From: AG41 sp036522815
GTDB taxonomy: Bacteria > Gemmatimonadota > Gemmatimonadetes > Gemmatimonadales > GWC2-71-9
Reading direction: 5' to 3'
Length of the DNA: 26,461 nucleotides
NCBI GenBank assembly: GCA_036522815.1
Contig: DATDFC010000211.1
Coordinates: 1-26,461 of the forward strand
Part shown: one piece after another, positions 7,998 to 15,910 of the stretch
How positions within the stretch are numbered: the stretch's first letter is position 1
How the letters are laid out: every line of letters starts with the position of its first letter
Notes under the pieces: model-generated
Told to the model about the DNA's origin: nothing
The model's database searches: none
The model's input: only the letters and a program-made list of their open reading frames with translations
Program-made: the position numbers and the translations under genes

Positions 7998-8435
7998 ATG
8001 CACGAATGGCAAGTGTGGTTCGTCGCCGCCCTGCTGCTCTTCGTGGCCGAGATGATCGCGCCCGGGTTCTGGCTGCTCTCGGTGGCCGTGGGCGCGATCG
8101 CTGCGGGGGTGGTTTCGCTCGTGCTCCCGGGCGTGGTGGCGCCGGCGCTGACCTTCGCCGCCGGCACGCTGCTCTCGCTCGTCGGCGTTCGTCCGTTCCT
8201 GCTGAAGCACCTGCATCCCAGCGGCCACGAGATCCGAACCAATGTCGACGCCCTCGCGGGCCGGGTCGGCATCGTGTCGGAGCGCATCGACCCAGGCACG
8301 GGCAAGGGGCGGGTGGTGGTCGAGGGCGAGGACTGGCGCGCCGCGGCGCTGATGGACGCCCCGCTCGAGCCGGGGACGCGGGTGATGGTCGTGCGGGTGG
8401 AGGGAGCGACGTTGTACGTGGACAAGGAGGCCTGA
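7998..8435 (+). CDS. NfeD-like membrane protein
   Basis: A 145-residue short NfeD-type protein. Residues 1-75 are three closely spaced hydrophobic helices (WFVAALLLFVAEMIAPGFWL, then VAVGAIAAGVVSLVLPGVVA, then TFAAGTLLSLVGVRPFLL). Residues 80-145 form the C-terminal OB-fold domain (NVDALAGRVGIVSERIDPGT ... GTRVMVVRVEGATLYV). Such proteins work with SPFH/stomatin-like proteins in membrane microdomain organisation and quality control, and the next gene three bases downstream encodes exactly such a partner. The start has no ribosome-binding site but is preceded by a -10-like box. The ClpP-like protease domain of long NfeD forms is absent, as is usual for this short class. Confidence 0.88.
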   Translation: MHEWQVWFVAALLLFVAEMIAPGFWLLSVAVGAIAAGVVSLVLPGVVAPALTFAAGTLLSLVGVRPFLLKHLHPSGHEIRTNVDALAGRVGIVSERIDPGTGKGRVVVEGEDWRAAALMDAPLEPGTRVMVVRVEGATLYVDKEA

Positions 8436-8438
8436 GCA

Positions 8439-9449
8439 ATGGACAACATCGGGGCGCTGATCGTCCCGGCGGCACTGGTGCTGTTCGCGATTTCGATCGT
8501 GGCGCGGGGCATCCGCATCGTGCAGCAGGCCCAGACGATGATCATCGAGCGGCTCGGCAAGTACCACCGCACGCTCTCCTCCGGGGTCAACCTGATCATT
8601 CCCATCATCGACCGGCCGCGGGCGATCGATTGGCACCAGGTGATCGTCACGCCCGCGGGCGATTCCTTCGCGCGCCACTTCCGCACCGACAAGATCGACC
8701 TGCGCGAGACCGTGTACGTGTTCCCACGCCAGAACGTGATCACGAAAGACAACGTCGTCGTCGAAATCGACGCGCTGATCTATTCCCAGATCACCGACCC
8801 GGTGCGCGCGACCTACGAGATCGCAAACCTGCCGGATGCGATCGAGAAGCTGACGCAGACCACGCTGCGCAACGTGATCGGGGAGATGGAGCTGGACCAC
8901 GTGCTCTCCTCACGCGACACGATCAACGCCAAGCTGCGCGAGATCCTGGACGAGGCGACGCACAAGTGGGGCGCGAAGGTGAGCCGGGTCGAGCTCAAGG
9001 ACATCAATCCGCCCCGCGACATCCGCGACGCGATGGAGAAGCAGATGCGCGCCGAGCGCGATCGGCGCGCGGCCATCCTCACCGCCGAAGCCGAGAAGCA
9101 GTCGCGCACCCTGCAGTCGGAAGGCATTCGGCAGTCTGAGATCAATCAAGCGGAGGGCCAAAAGCAGGCGAGAATCCTCGCGGCCGAGGCGGAAGCCAAC
9201 GCGCGCCTCAAGGTGGCCGAAGCCGAGGCCCAGGCGATCGAGCGGATCACGACCGCCATCAAGGGAACCGGCGGCGATCCGGCACGGTACTTGATCGCCA
9301 TCCGCTATATCGAAGCGCTCAAGGAGATGGTCACGAGCCCGCAGAGCAACAAGGTCATTTACCTGCCTTACGAAGCGACGGGCGTGCTGGCGTCGCTCGG
9401 CGGCATCCGTGAAATGCTGGCTGGGCCAGCGGAGGGAAAGAAAGCATGA
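8439..9449 (+). CDS. qmcA: SPFH/band 7 membrane protein, QmcA/stomatin-like
   Basis: A 336-residue protein with one N-terminal membrane anchor (about 4-24) and a band 7 domain at about 22-190. The latter begins VQQAQTMIIERLGKYHRTLSSGVNLIIPIID and contains NVITKDNVVVEIDALIYSQI, the classic SPFH core. A long charged Ala/Glu-rich coiled coil follows at 190-265 (EKQMRAERDRRAAILTAEAE and onward). The tail contains GGDPARYLIAIRYIEALKEM and ends in a short hydrophobic region. Members oligomerise into membrane cages and act on membrane protein turnover, often with NfeD and FtsH. AAGGAGG at 8424-8430, inside the end of the nfeD-like gene, gives a strong ribosome-binding site. The stop overlaps the next start as ATGA (9446-9449). 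QmcA is the closest named family; slipin is the alternative. Confidence 0.9.
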   Translation: MDNIGALIVPAALVLFAISIVARGIRIVQQAQTMIIERLGKYHRTLSSGVNLIIPIIDRPRAIDWHQVIVTPAGDSFARHFRTDKIDLRETVYVFPRQNVITKDNVVVEIDALIYSQITDPVRATYEIANLPDAIEKLTQTTLRNVIGEMELDHVLSSRDTINAKLREILDEATHKWGAKVSRVELKDINPPRDIRDAMEKQMRAERDRRAAILTAEAEKQSRTLQSEGIRQSEINQAEGQKQARILAAEAEANARLKVAEAEAQAIERITTAIKGTGGDPARYLIAIRYIEALKEMVTSPQSNKVIYLPYEATGVLASLGGIREMLAGPAEGKKA

Positions 9450-10750
9450 TACGGGCGGACAGGCGGACCCTAAAGGACTCCCGTTCGGTCGCTGGCGGAC
9501 TGGCGGTCGGGGTGGTGCTGCTCTTTCTGTCCGGCGGTCCGCCCGTCCGCCTGACCGCCCCCCTACCGCCATGCGATCCCGGCAACGCGGGCCTCACGCT
9601 CCCCGAGGGCTTCTGCGCGGTCGTGGTCGCCGATCAGGTGGGCACGGCGCGGCACCTCACCGTGGCCCCGAACGGCGACGTGTTCGTGGCGATCGCCGGC
9701 GGGCGCTTGGGCTCGGGGGGGGTGCTCGCCCTGCGCGACACCTCGGGCGACGGCAAGGCCGACGTGCGCCAGACCTTCGGCACCGAAGGCGGCACGGGGA
9801 TCGCACTCGGCAAGGGAGCGCTGTACGCCAGCACGTCGTCCACCGTGTATCGCTACGCGCTGCGGGCGGGCAGCCTCACGCCGCTGGGCGCGCCGGACGT
9901 GATCGTGAAGGATCTGCCCACCGGGGGGCACAGCGCCAAGAACCTCGCGCTCTCTCCCGACGGCCGCACGCTGTTCGTGAACTTCGGTTCCGCCACCAAC
10001 TCGTGCCAGGCCAAGGATCGCTCGGCCGAGTCGCCCGGCGAGGACCCCTGCCCCGAGCTGGCCTATCGGGCCGGCGTGTGGCGATTCGACGCGACCAAGC
10101 TCGACCAGAACCGGCTGAGCGGCACCCGCTATGCCACCGGGATCCGCAACGCCGTCGGGCTCGCCTTCGCCCCCTCGGGCGAGCTGTACGCCACGCAACA
10201 CGGACGGGATCAGCTGGGGCAGAACTGGTCCAAGCTGTTCACCATCGAGCAGAGCGCCGAGAAGCCGTCCGAGGAGTTCTTCAAGCTCTCTGACGGCGCC
10301 GACTTCGGCTGGCCCTATTGTTACCACGACGTGGAGCTCGGCCACCTGGTGCTGGCGCCCGAGTACGGCGGCGACGGCAAGCAGGTGGGACGCTGCAAGG
10401 ACAAGCAGGAGCCACTGGTGGCGTTCCCGGGACACTGGGCGCCGGACGGCTTGACGTTCTACGCGGGGACGCAGTTCCCCGAGCACTATCGGGGCGGCGC
10501 CTTCATTGCGTTCCACGGCTCGTGGAACCGCGCGCCGCTGCCGCAGGCGGGCTACCGGGTGGCGTTCGTGCCGTTCAAGAACGGCAAGCCGGTGGGCGGC
10601 TACGAGACGTTCGCGGACGGCTTCTGGAAGGAGGACCCCGCGGGACCAAAGCATCGGCCCGTGGGCGTGGCGGTGGGGCCGGACGGGTCGCTCTACATCA
10701 CGGACGACGCGGGCGGGACGATTTGGCGAGTGATGTACAGAGGGCGGTAG
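9446..10750 (+). CDS. PQQ-dependent sugar dehydrogenase, L-sorbosone dehydrogenase type
   Basis: A 434-residue exported six-bladed beta-propeller enzyme. The N-terminal signal or anchor segment is about 14-31 (SVAGGLAVGVVLLFLSGG). The mature part begins with a Cys pair (PPCDPGNAGLTLPEGFCAVV) followed by ARHLTVAPNGDVFVAI, typical of the sorbosone dehydrogenase family. Further blade motifs are NLALSPDGRTLFVNFGS, GIRNAVGLAFAPSGELYATQ with QHGRDQL, DFGWPYCYH, and GVAVGPDGSLYITDDAGGTI. Known relatives oxidise sugars or aldoses in the periplasm using PQQ; the substrate here is unknown and no PQQ biosynthesis genes are nearby. GGAGGG at 9431-9436 sits nine bases before ATG 9446, which fixes the start. 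The first 40 codons overlap a cluster of GGCGGAC-type repeats, and the stop codon is formed by the first unit of a 10-bp repeat. Confidence 0.87.
   Translation: MIRADRRTLKDSRSVAGGLAVGVVLLFLSGGPPVRLTAPLPPCDPGNAGLTLPEGFCAVVVADQVGTARHLTVAPNGDVFVAIAGGRLGSGGVLALRDTSGDGKADVRQTFGTEGGTGIALGKGALYASTSSTVYRYALRAGSLTPLGAPDVIVKDLPTGGHSAKNLALSPDGRTLFVNFGSATNSCQAKDRSAESPGEDPCPELAYRAGVWRFDATKLDQNRLSGTRYATGIRNAVGLAFAPSGELYATQHGRDQLGQNWSKLFTIEQSAEKPSEEFFKLSDGADFGWPYCYHDVELGHLVLAPEYGGDGKQVGRCKDKQEPLVAFPGHWAPDGLTFYAGTQFPEHYRGGAFIAFHGSWNRAPLPQAGYRVAFVPFKNGKPVGGYETFADGFWKEDPAGPKHRPVGVAVGPDGSLYITDDAGGTIWRVMYRGR
9453..9560. repeat. cluster of direct and inverted GGCGGAC words inside the signal-peptide region
   Basis: GGGCGGACAGGCGGAC at 9453-9468 is matched in inverted orientation by GTCCGCCTGACCGCCC at 9545-9560 (15 of 16 positions). 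A related direct copy GGCGGACTGGCGGTCGG lies at 9494-9510, and GGCGGTCCGCC at 9533-9543. The cluster overlaps codons 3-39 of the PQQ enzyme. Confidence 0.55.
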
Positions 10751-10772
10751 AAGACGGTAGAGGGCGGTAGAG
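10741..10772 (+). repeat. 10-bp tandem repeat, consensus AGRGCGGTAG, copy 1
   Basis: Three exact 10-base units are laid end to end: AGGGCGGTAG, AAGACGGTAG, AGGGCGGTAG, followed by a partial unit AGGTGG. The first unit supplies the TAG stop of the PQQ enzyme, and the last complete unit supplies the purine-rich sequence in front of the GTG start of the next gene. The 20-base string GACGGTAGAGGGCGGTAGAG (10753-10772) recurs exactly, inverted, at 22620-22639. Confidence 0.8.
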
Positions 10773-11177
10773 GTGGCGGGGTATTCAGGCAAGCCACTGG
10801 TTCAAAAGCTCGGAATCAAACCGGGCGCGACGATCGCGATTGTGAACGCGCCCCGGGGATACGACGGCATCCTCGGAACGCTCCCGCGTGAGGTGAAGCG
10901 CAAGGCCTCGGCCGTCGGCACACTCGACTTCATTCAGGTCTTCACGGACTCGAAGCGCGAGCTCGAACGTCGATTCCCCGCGCTCGAGCGCGCGCTCGCG
11001 CCCGCGGGCATGCTGTGGATCTCCTGGCCCAAGCGGGCGTCGGGCGTGGCGACCGATCTCACGGAGGACGTGATCCGGGCGATCGGGCTCGCTCACAGGC
11101 TCGTGGACGTGAAGGTGGCGGCCGTGGACGAGGTGTGGTCGGGGCTCAAGTTCGTAAGGCGGGTGAAGGACCGCTAA
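10773..11177 (+). CDS. DUF3052 family protein
   Basis: A 134-residue cytosolic protein of a widespread but uncharacterised family. The first half has the family pattern YSGKPLVQKLGIKPGATIAI ... PRGYDGILGTLP. The second half shows FIQVFTDSKRELERRFPALE, then the strand GMLWISWPKR, then LTEDVIRAIGLAHRLVDVKV, and ends VWSGLKFVRRVKDR, which is the usual end of the family. No signal peptide or membrane segment. The start is GTG 10773; its purine-rich leader comes from the 10-bp repeat, 22 bases after the previous stop, so co-expression with the upstream gene is likely. Two strong hairpins follow the gene. Family assignment is secure, the biochemical role is unknown. Confidence 0.88.
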   Translation: MAGYSGKPLVQKLGIKPGATIAIVNAPRGYDGILGTLPREVKRKASAVGTLDFIQVFTDSKRELERRFPALERALAPAGMLWISWPKRASGVATDLTEDVIRAIGLAHRLVDVKVAAVDEVWSGLKFVRRVKDR

Positions 11178-11184
11178 CGAGAGC

Positions 11185-11210
11185 GGCGCCCGGGAGCGAT
11201 CCCGGGCGCC
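11185..11210 (+). terminator. strong GC hairpin downstream of the DUF3052 gene
   Basis: An 11-bp perfect stem (GGCGCCCGGGA / TCCCGGGCGCC) with a four-base loop GCGA, starting seven bases after the stop codon. No T-run follows, so it is terminator-like rather than a textbook intrinsic terminator. Confidence 0.6.
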
Positions 11211-11215
11211 GGTGT

Positions 11216-11238
11216 GGCCGACTGCATTTCAGTCGGCC
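11216..11238 (-). terminator. hairpin downstream of susD
   Basis: A nine-bp perfect stem (GGCCGACTG / CAGTCGGCC) with a five-base loop, starting four bases after the susD stop on the minus strand. With the neighbouring hairpin it separates two convergent genes. No T-run follows. Confidence 0.5.
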
Positions 11239-11242
11239 GGCG

Positions 11243-12709
11243 TCAGGGCTGGTTGCCAGGACAGCTGAGCGGAACTCCACCGGGATTGCCCACCAGGGCG
11301 CGCGCGTCGCATTCCTGCGACGGGAGCACGCTGTATGGCGCCACCGTGAAGCCCTGGGCGAGGTCCTGGCCCAGCGTCCCTAGCTCGGAGAGCCTGCCGA
11401 AGCGGCGGTAATCCGGGAAGCGCTGTCCTTCCTGATAGAGCGACAGCGTGCGTTGCAGCAGCAGCTCGCCCACGAACTCCGAATCCACAGCCGGCGTGGG
11501 GAACCTCACGACCGCGGTGCCACCCCGCGTGGCGCCGGAGCCCGCCCGCACCGCAGCGAGGTCGGCCAGCGCCGCAACCGTAGCCCCCGTGAACCACTCC
11601 GCCTCAGCCCTGAGTAACACGAGGTCCTCGTTCCTGATGACGGGGATCGCGGTAACGTTCGTGGCATACGTGCACGCGCGATGCGTGGCCGTGACCTTCA
11701 CCTCGGTCTGCGGGGACGTGTAGTTCGTGCCACACGCCGACGTACCGAGCGCCACCTTGCGGCGGTAGCGGTCGTCCTGAGCAACGCCCGGGATTGAGTC
11801 GATCGACGGATGGACGTAATAGTTCTTGTCCCCCCCAAACGACGCGCCGTTCAGGAGGTCGCCCGACGCGGTCGAATAGATCACGTAGACGCCGTTGTCG
11901 CGATTCGTGCTGTCGAGGTTGGCGATCCACGTCGCCCCGAGCGCCGTCAACGCCGCGGTGTAGCAGGGTGCGCCGCAGCCCAATGACCCCCGTTTCGCCT
12001 CGACCCGGGCCTTGATCGCACGGTTGAACTGTCCGAAGCCGGCTGGCTTGTTGGCCGCGACGCCGAACGCGCTGAAGCCCGTGTGCATCGGGAAATAGAA
12101 CGAAGTCCCTGCCGTGTCGAGGTTGCCCTTCGCGTCGTCGAGCAGCGCCGTGATCCACTTGTAGACGGAGTCCTCGCTCACGATCGGCAGCACGGCGTTC
12201 ACGTCGTCGGTCATGTCCACGACCGCGCCGATTGCGCCGCGCGCCTCGATGACGTGCAGCATGTCCAGGGCAATGAACGTCTTCAGCACGCCCAACGCTC
12301 CGGCCTTCTCGGGGGCCGTGAGGGTCGTCGGCGATACCGAGGTCGGACTCGAATTGATGAGGTGCATCGCCGCGTAGGCGTTGCGGTAGTTTTGGTACCG
12401 AACCCCCCACTGGGTACCCGCCTCGAACGCGTTGTTCTGCCTCCAGTCACGATACGGGCCGGTGATGAAGCGACCGTCCGTGATAAACATGTAGTATGTC
12501 TCGCGCCCGAAGCTGCCGAGGGCTCGGATCTGCACTGCTCGGTTATCCCGATATGTGGCGAACACGCCCAGGACCATGCGACTGATGGCGGACCGGGGGT
12601 TGGTCAGGGTACTCGCCACCGTTGGTTGATTGGGATTCGTAAGGTCGAGGTTGCAGCCAGCGACGGTGACGGCGGCTGCGGCCACGAGACCGGTAAGAGC
12701 GGTTCGCAT
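11243..12709 (-). CDS. SusD/RagB family outer-membrane nutrient-binding lipoprotein
   Basis: A 488-residue surface lipoprotein that would cap the SusC channel encoded just upstream. It begins MRTALTGLVAAAAVTVAGCN with lipobox VAGC (Cys 19), followed by LDLTNPNQPT, the usual SusD beginning. The helical TPR-like core contains NYRNAYAAMHLINSS. The C-terminal family signature is clear: IRNEDLVLLRAEAEW, then FVGELLLQRTLSLYQEGQRF with PDYRRFGRL. The start is ATG 12709 because AGAGGAG lies six bases upstream; a longer frame from 12763 would hide the lipoprotein signal. The gene follows susC by 57 bases and was probably co-transcribed with it. The ligand is unknown: no carbohydrate-active enzyme lies in the window. 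Confidence 0.92.
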   Translation of the reverse strand: MRTALTGLVAAAAVTVAGCNLDLTNPNQPTVASTLTNPRSAISRMVLGVFATYRDNRAVQIRALGSFGRETYYMFITDGRFITGPYRDWRQNNAFEAGTQWGVRYQNYRNAYAAMHLINSSPTSVSPTTLTAPEKAGALGVLKTFIALDMLHVIEARGAIGAVVDMTDDVNAVLPIVSEDSVYKWITALLDDAKGNLDTAGTSFYFPMHTGFSAFGVAANKPAGFGQFNRAIKARVEAKRGSLGCGAPCYTAALTALGATWIANLDSTNRDNGVYVIYSTASGDLLNGASFGGDKNYYVHPSIDSIPGVAQDDRYRRKVALGTSACGTNYTSPQTEVKVTATHRACTYATNVTAIPVIRNEDLVLLRAEAEWFTGATVAALADLAAVRAGSGATRGGTAVVRFPTPAVDSEFVGELLLQRTLSLYQEGQRFPDYRRFGRLSELGTLGQDLAQGFTVAPYSVLPSQECDARALVGNPGGVPLSCPGNQP

Positions 12710-12766
12710 GGTCCGGCTCCTCTCGGGGACAGTGGGCTCAAGTGCAGTGATGTCGGGTCGCATGGC

Positions 12767-15700
12767 TCACCACCCCACGTCCACGGACAGGTAGAACTGG
12801 CGGTTGGATGGAAACGGCGCCAGATCGATGAAGCGGTTCAGGTTCGTCGTGCCGAAGTTGTTGAACTCCGGATCGAAGCTCCAGTAGTGCGAGAACACGA
12901 GTGGGTTGCGGGCTTGGACCGTGAGCCGCAGCGAGCGCGCACCGAGCGACTGCAGCCAGCTGTCCGGAGCCTGATAGCTGAGCGAGATGTCCCGTATACG
13001 GACGTTGGTCGCGCTCTCGAGGTAGGCGCGCACGTCCCCACCACCCGCCCACGCGTCGTAGCGGTACGCGCCGGCCGTATAGCCGGCGGGCGCGTTGAGG
13101 TCCCATCCGTCGCCCATGGTCTCGTGATTCACTGGAGCGTCGTAGTCCCGCGCCGTCCCGCCTTCGCCCCACAGGTCGCGGGTCATATCGGCCACCGCGC
13201 CGCCTTGCTGCCAGCTCACGGTCGTGGCGAGCGTGAGTCGCTTCCAGCGGAGCGAGCTCGAGAATTCCATCACGAAGTCCGGGTTGTAATTGCCGGCGAC
13301 CGTGTCGGCAGTCCGCGCGATGACGCAGCCTGCCGCTCCCGGTGAGCATCCCGCCGTCACTCTCACGCCGATCGGCAACGGATTGCCGTTGGCGTCCAGC
13401 GGGACGTTCCCCCAGATCCACGTCGTCTCCCCACCGGGGCTGATGAAGTTGCGCCCGAAGGCCGCACCGAACGAGCCCGGCGCGGGAAACCGCGGCACCC
13501 TGGGCGGCAGGTTCTCGATCGTCTGTTTGTTCTTGTTGAAGGTCGCCCGGAGACTCAGATCCAGATCGTGGGTTTGCACGGCCGACGCGCTCAACCCGAG
13601 CTCGACGCCCCAGTTCGACAGCTCGCCGCCGTTGATGGTGCGATTGGTGATCCCCCCGGCGGGGTCTGTGGCCGGCTGGAGGAGCAAGTCTGTGATCCGC
13701 CGGCTGTACCAGGTGCCTTCGAACTGCATCCGACGCTTCAGGAAGATCACATCGGCGCCTGCCTCGATTTCGCCGAGGGTTTCAGGTTTGATGTTTGCAG
13801 TACCTGCCACGGGCGCTTGCACCAGCGATGCGTTGCCGCCAATCGAGCTGCCCACGTTCACCAGCACGTCCCGGAAGCCGTACGGCGGCCGATTGCCGGT
13901 GCGGCCCCAACCGCCGCGCAGCTTCACCTCATTGAACAACTCGCCGAGATCGGTGAACCGGTAGGAGGCCGATGCGCGTGGGAAGATGTAATACTTGTGG
14001 CGGTCGCCGTCGGCACTCGAACGGTCCGCCCGGACGCCTCCGGTGAGCGCCAGCCGCTCATTGAGGGCCAGCACCTGCTCGTTCGCGAAGAACGAAATGT
14101 CCCGGAAGTCGCCGAGCACGTTATCCGCGAGATCGAGGACGACACCGCTGTTGGTCGTTTCCACGCCCGGAAACAAGCCGCGAGCGCGCGTTCGCACGAC
14201 GCGGTTGTACTGCGTCTCCCAAGAGTAGCCGGCAGTGGTCGTGAGCGATGTCGTGGTCGTGGGTTGGTAGGCCCAGGTGCCGGCGAGCTGGAGGTTGTAG
14301 TTGAAAATGTTGCCCTCGGTACGCACCGTCCGTCCGAAGAAGCCGTCCGAACCCTCGTACTGGACGAACGTCGGGGAAAACAGATCGCCCGAGATCTGGA
14401 CCCTGTCGAAGCCGCCGGTTGCGCTGATCGACACCTGGTGCCGGTCCGAGTTCAGCGCGGACCAGGTCGCGTTGAGATTGCCGATCTGGCGGAACGTCAG
14501 CTCGTTGAGGTTCAGGTAGCGGAAGGTCTCGAACGGGTTCGACATGCTGTTCCCGCCCCCGTTGAACGGGTTGCGCACGTAGGTCCCCGTCGCGTCCACC
14601 GAGTCGAGGTTGATCACCCCGGGGGTGTAGGCGAAGCCGTAAATGGGCGACGTATTCGTGTTGTCATTGTTCGACAGGCCGCGGCTCAGGCTGTTGCGGG
14701 TGACGTTGAGCCCCATGTTGACCTTGACCTTCCCGTCGATGAAGGACTGGTCAACGTTGGTGCGGAACGCATACAGCCGAGCACCCGTATTCGGCGCCGT
14801 GCCGGTTTCGTTCCGCGCCGTCAGGTTCACGTAGTATTGCGTCGCCGCCGTGCCACCGTTGAAGCTGCCGGTCACCTCATACGACGGCGCTCCGTTGTTG
14901 TAGAGCTCCTTCTGGTAATCGTGCGTCAAAGGGATCTGGCCACTCGGGTACAGCGCGCTCAACAAGGCGGTATCCGGGGACGTCGCGCCGTTGCCGTACG
15001 GTAGGTTGCGCACCTCGTCGGCGGTGGCAAACTGCCGCGTCCCGAGCAGCCGGTAGGCCGCGCTCCGCCCGATGCGACTCGTAAGATTGAACTGCGGCGT
15101 AGCACTGGGCGCTCCGTGCTTGGTGCGGATCACCACCACGCCGTTGGTGGCGCGGGAGCCGTACATGGCCGTGGCCGCCGCCGACTTGAGAAACTCGATG
15201 GACTCGATCTCCTCCGGGTTCAAGTCCGCCAGCCGGTTCACGAGAGCGTCCTGAGTCCCGCCGATGCCGGTGGGGGACGAGCGGCCACCGGCGGCCGTGA
15301 TGGAGTTGGCGCCGTCGGAAATGGCGTCGTTCGAGATGATGACACCGTCCATCACGAACAGCGGTTGCCCGTTCCCGATGATCGACGTGACACCGCGGAT
15401 TTGCACCTGCGCGCCGCCTCCCGGGGCTCCGCTGTTCATCGAGATCGTCGCCCCCAGCGCCTTGCCTTGCATCGCTTGCTCCACGGTCTGCGCCGGCGCG
15501 ATCGTCAACTCGTTGCTCCTGATGTTGTCACTCGCCGTGGTCGCGTTGCGACGCTCGAGCGTGGTCGTCTGACCGGTCACGACGACGGCCTCGAGCTTGA
15601 ATGGATCCTCCACGAGCGACACAGTCACGTTCGACTCGCCGGGATTGACCACGACCACCTTGCGCTGATAGCCGATCGCGCGCACCAGAAGGCGGACCTC

Positions 15701-15910
15701 ACCTGCTGCCGCTGCGATCCGGAACGCGCCGTCGGGAGCTGACTGGGCCACGCCCTGGCCACCCACCTCGATGATGGTCGCGCCACCCACCGGCACCTGG
15801 CCGACGGCCCGGATGACGCGCCCCGTTACCTCGCGACCCTGGGCGGCGGCGGACGCCGGCGCGAGGCCGAGCGCCACAAGGGCCGCCGCGCACCACAACG
15901 GTCTGGTCAT
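12767..15910 (-). CDS. SusC/RagA family TonB-dependent outer-membrane transporter
   Basis: A 1047-residue outer-membrane receptor, normal length for SusC. The signal peptide runs to about residue 24 (ending ASAAAQ). A carboxypeptidase-regulatory-like domain follows at about 27-105 (GREVTGRVIRAVGQVPVGGA). The plug domain at about 115-235 contains TVEQAMQGKALGATISMNSG, then VQIRGVTSIIGNGQPLFVMD, then the SusC hallmark LNPEEIESIEFLKSAAATAM with YGSRATNGVVVI. The rest is a 22-strand-type beta barrel ending in FYLSVDVGW with the terminal aromatic needed for barrel insertion. GGAG seven bases before ATG 15910 fixes the start; the frame continuing up to 16078 has no signal peptide. It imports an unknown large ligand together with the SusD protein encoded 57 bases downstream. 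Confidence 0.95.
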   Translation of the reverse strand: MTRPLWCAAALVALGLAPASAAAQGREVTGRVIRAVGQVPVGGATIIEVGGQGVAQSAPDGAFRIAAAAGEVRLLVRAIGYQRKVVVVNPGESNVTVSLVEDPFKLEAVVVTGQTTTLERRNATTASDNIRSNELTIAPAQTVEQAMQGKALGATISMNSGAPGGGAQVQIRGVTSIIGNGQPLFVMDGVIISNDAISDGANSITAAGGRSSPTGIGGTQDALVNRLADLNPEEIESIEFLKSAAATAMYGSRATNGVVVIRTKHGAPSATPQFNLTSRIGRSAAYRLLGTRQFATADEVRNLPYGNGATSPDTALLSALYPSGQIPLTHDYQKELYNNGAPSYEVTGSFNGGTAATQYYVNLTARNETGTAPNTGARLYAFRTNVDQSFIDGKVKVNMGLNVTRNSLSRGLSNNDNTNTSPIYGFAYTPGVINLDSVDATGTYVRNPFNGGGNSMSNPFETFRYLNLNELTFRQIGNLNATWSALNSDRHQVSISATGGFDRVQISGDLFSPTFVQYEGSDGFFGRTVRTEGNIFNYNLQLAGTWAYQPTTTTSLTTTAGYSWETQYNRVVRTRARGLFPGVETTNSGVVLDLADNVLGDFRDISFFANEQVLALNERLALTGGVRADRSSADGDRHKYYIFPRASASYRFTDLGELFNEVKLRGGWGRTGNRPPYGFRDVLVNVGSSIGGNASLVQAPVAGTANIKPETLGEIEAGADVIFLKRRMQFEGTWYSRRITDLLLQPATDPAGGITNRTINGGELSNWGVELGLSASAVQTHDLDLSLRATFNKNKQTIENLPPRVPRFPAPGSFGAAFGRNFISPGGETTWIWGNVPLDANGNPLPIGVRVTAGCSPGAAGCVIARTADTVAGNYNPDFVMEFSSSLRWKRLTLATTVSWQQGGAVADMTRDLWGEGGTARDYDAPVNHETMGDGWDLNAPAGYTAGAYRYDAWAGGGDVRAYLESATNVRIRDISLSYQAPDSWLQSLGARSLRLTVQARNPLVFSHYWSFDPEFNNFGTTNLNRFIDLAPFPSNRQFYLSVDVGW

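Noticed and set aside
10741..10772. The 10-bp repeats as a CRISPR array
   Set aside because: The units are contiguous 10-mers without spacers, and no cas gene is present.
9563..10792. A 409-codon minus-strand frame antisense to the PQQ enzyme
   Set aside because: No recognisable domain; the plus-strand product has clear propeller motifs and a ribosome-binding site.
12083..15004. Two long plus-strand frames (12083-13345 and 13568-15004) antisense to susD and susC
   Set aside because: The minus-strand frames have signal peptides, Shine-Dalgarno sequences and family motifs throughout; the plus-strand translations show only codon-bias mirror composition.
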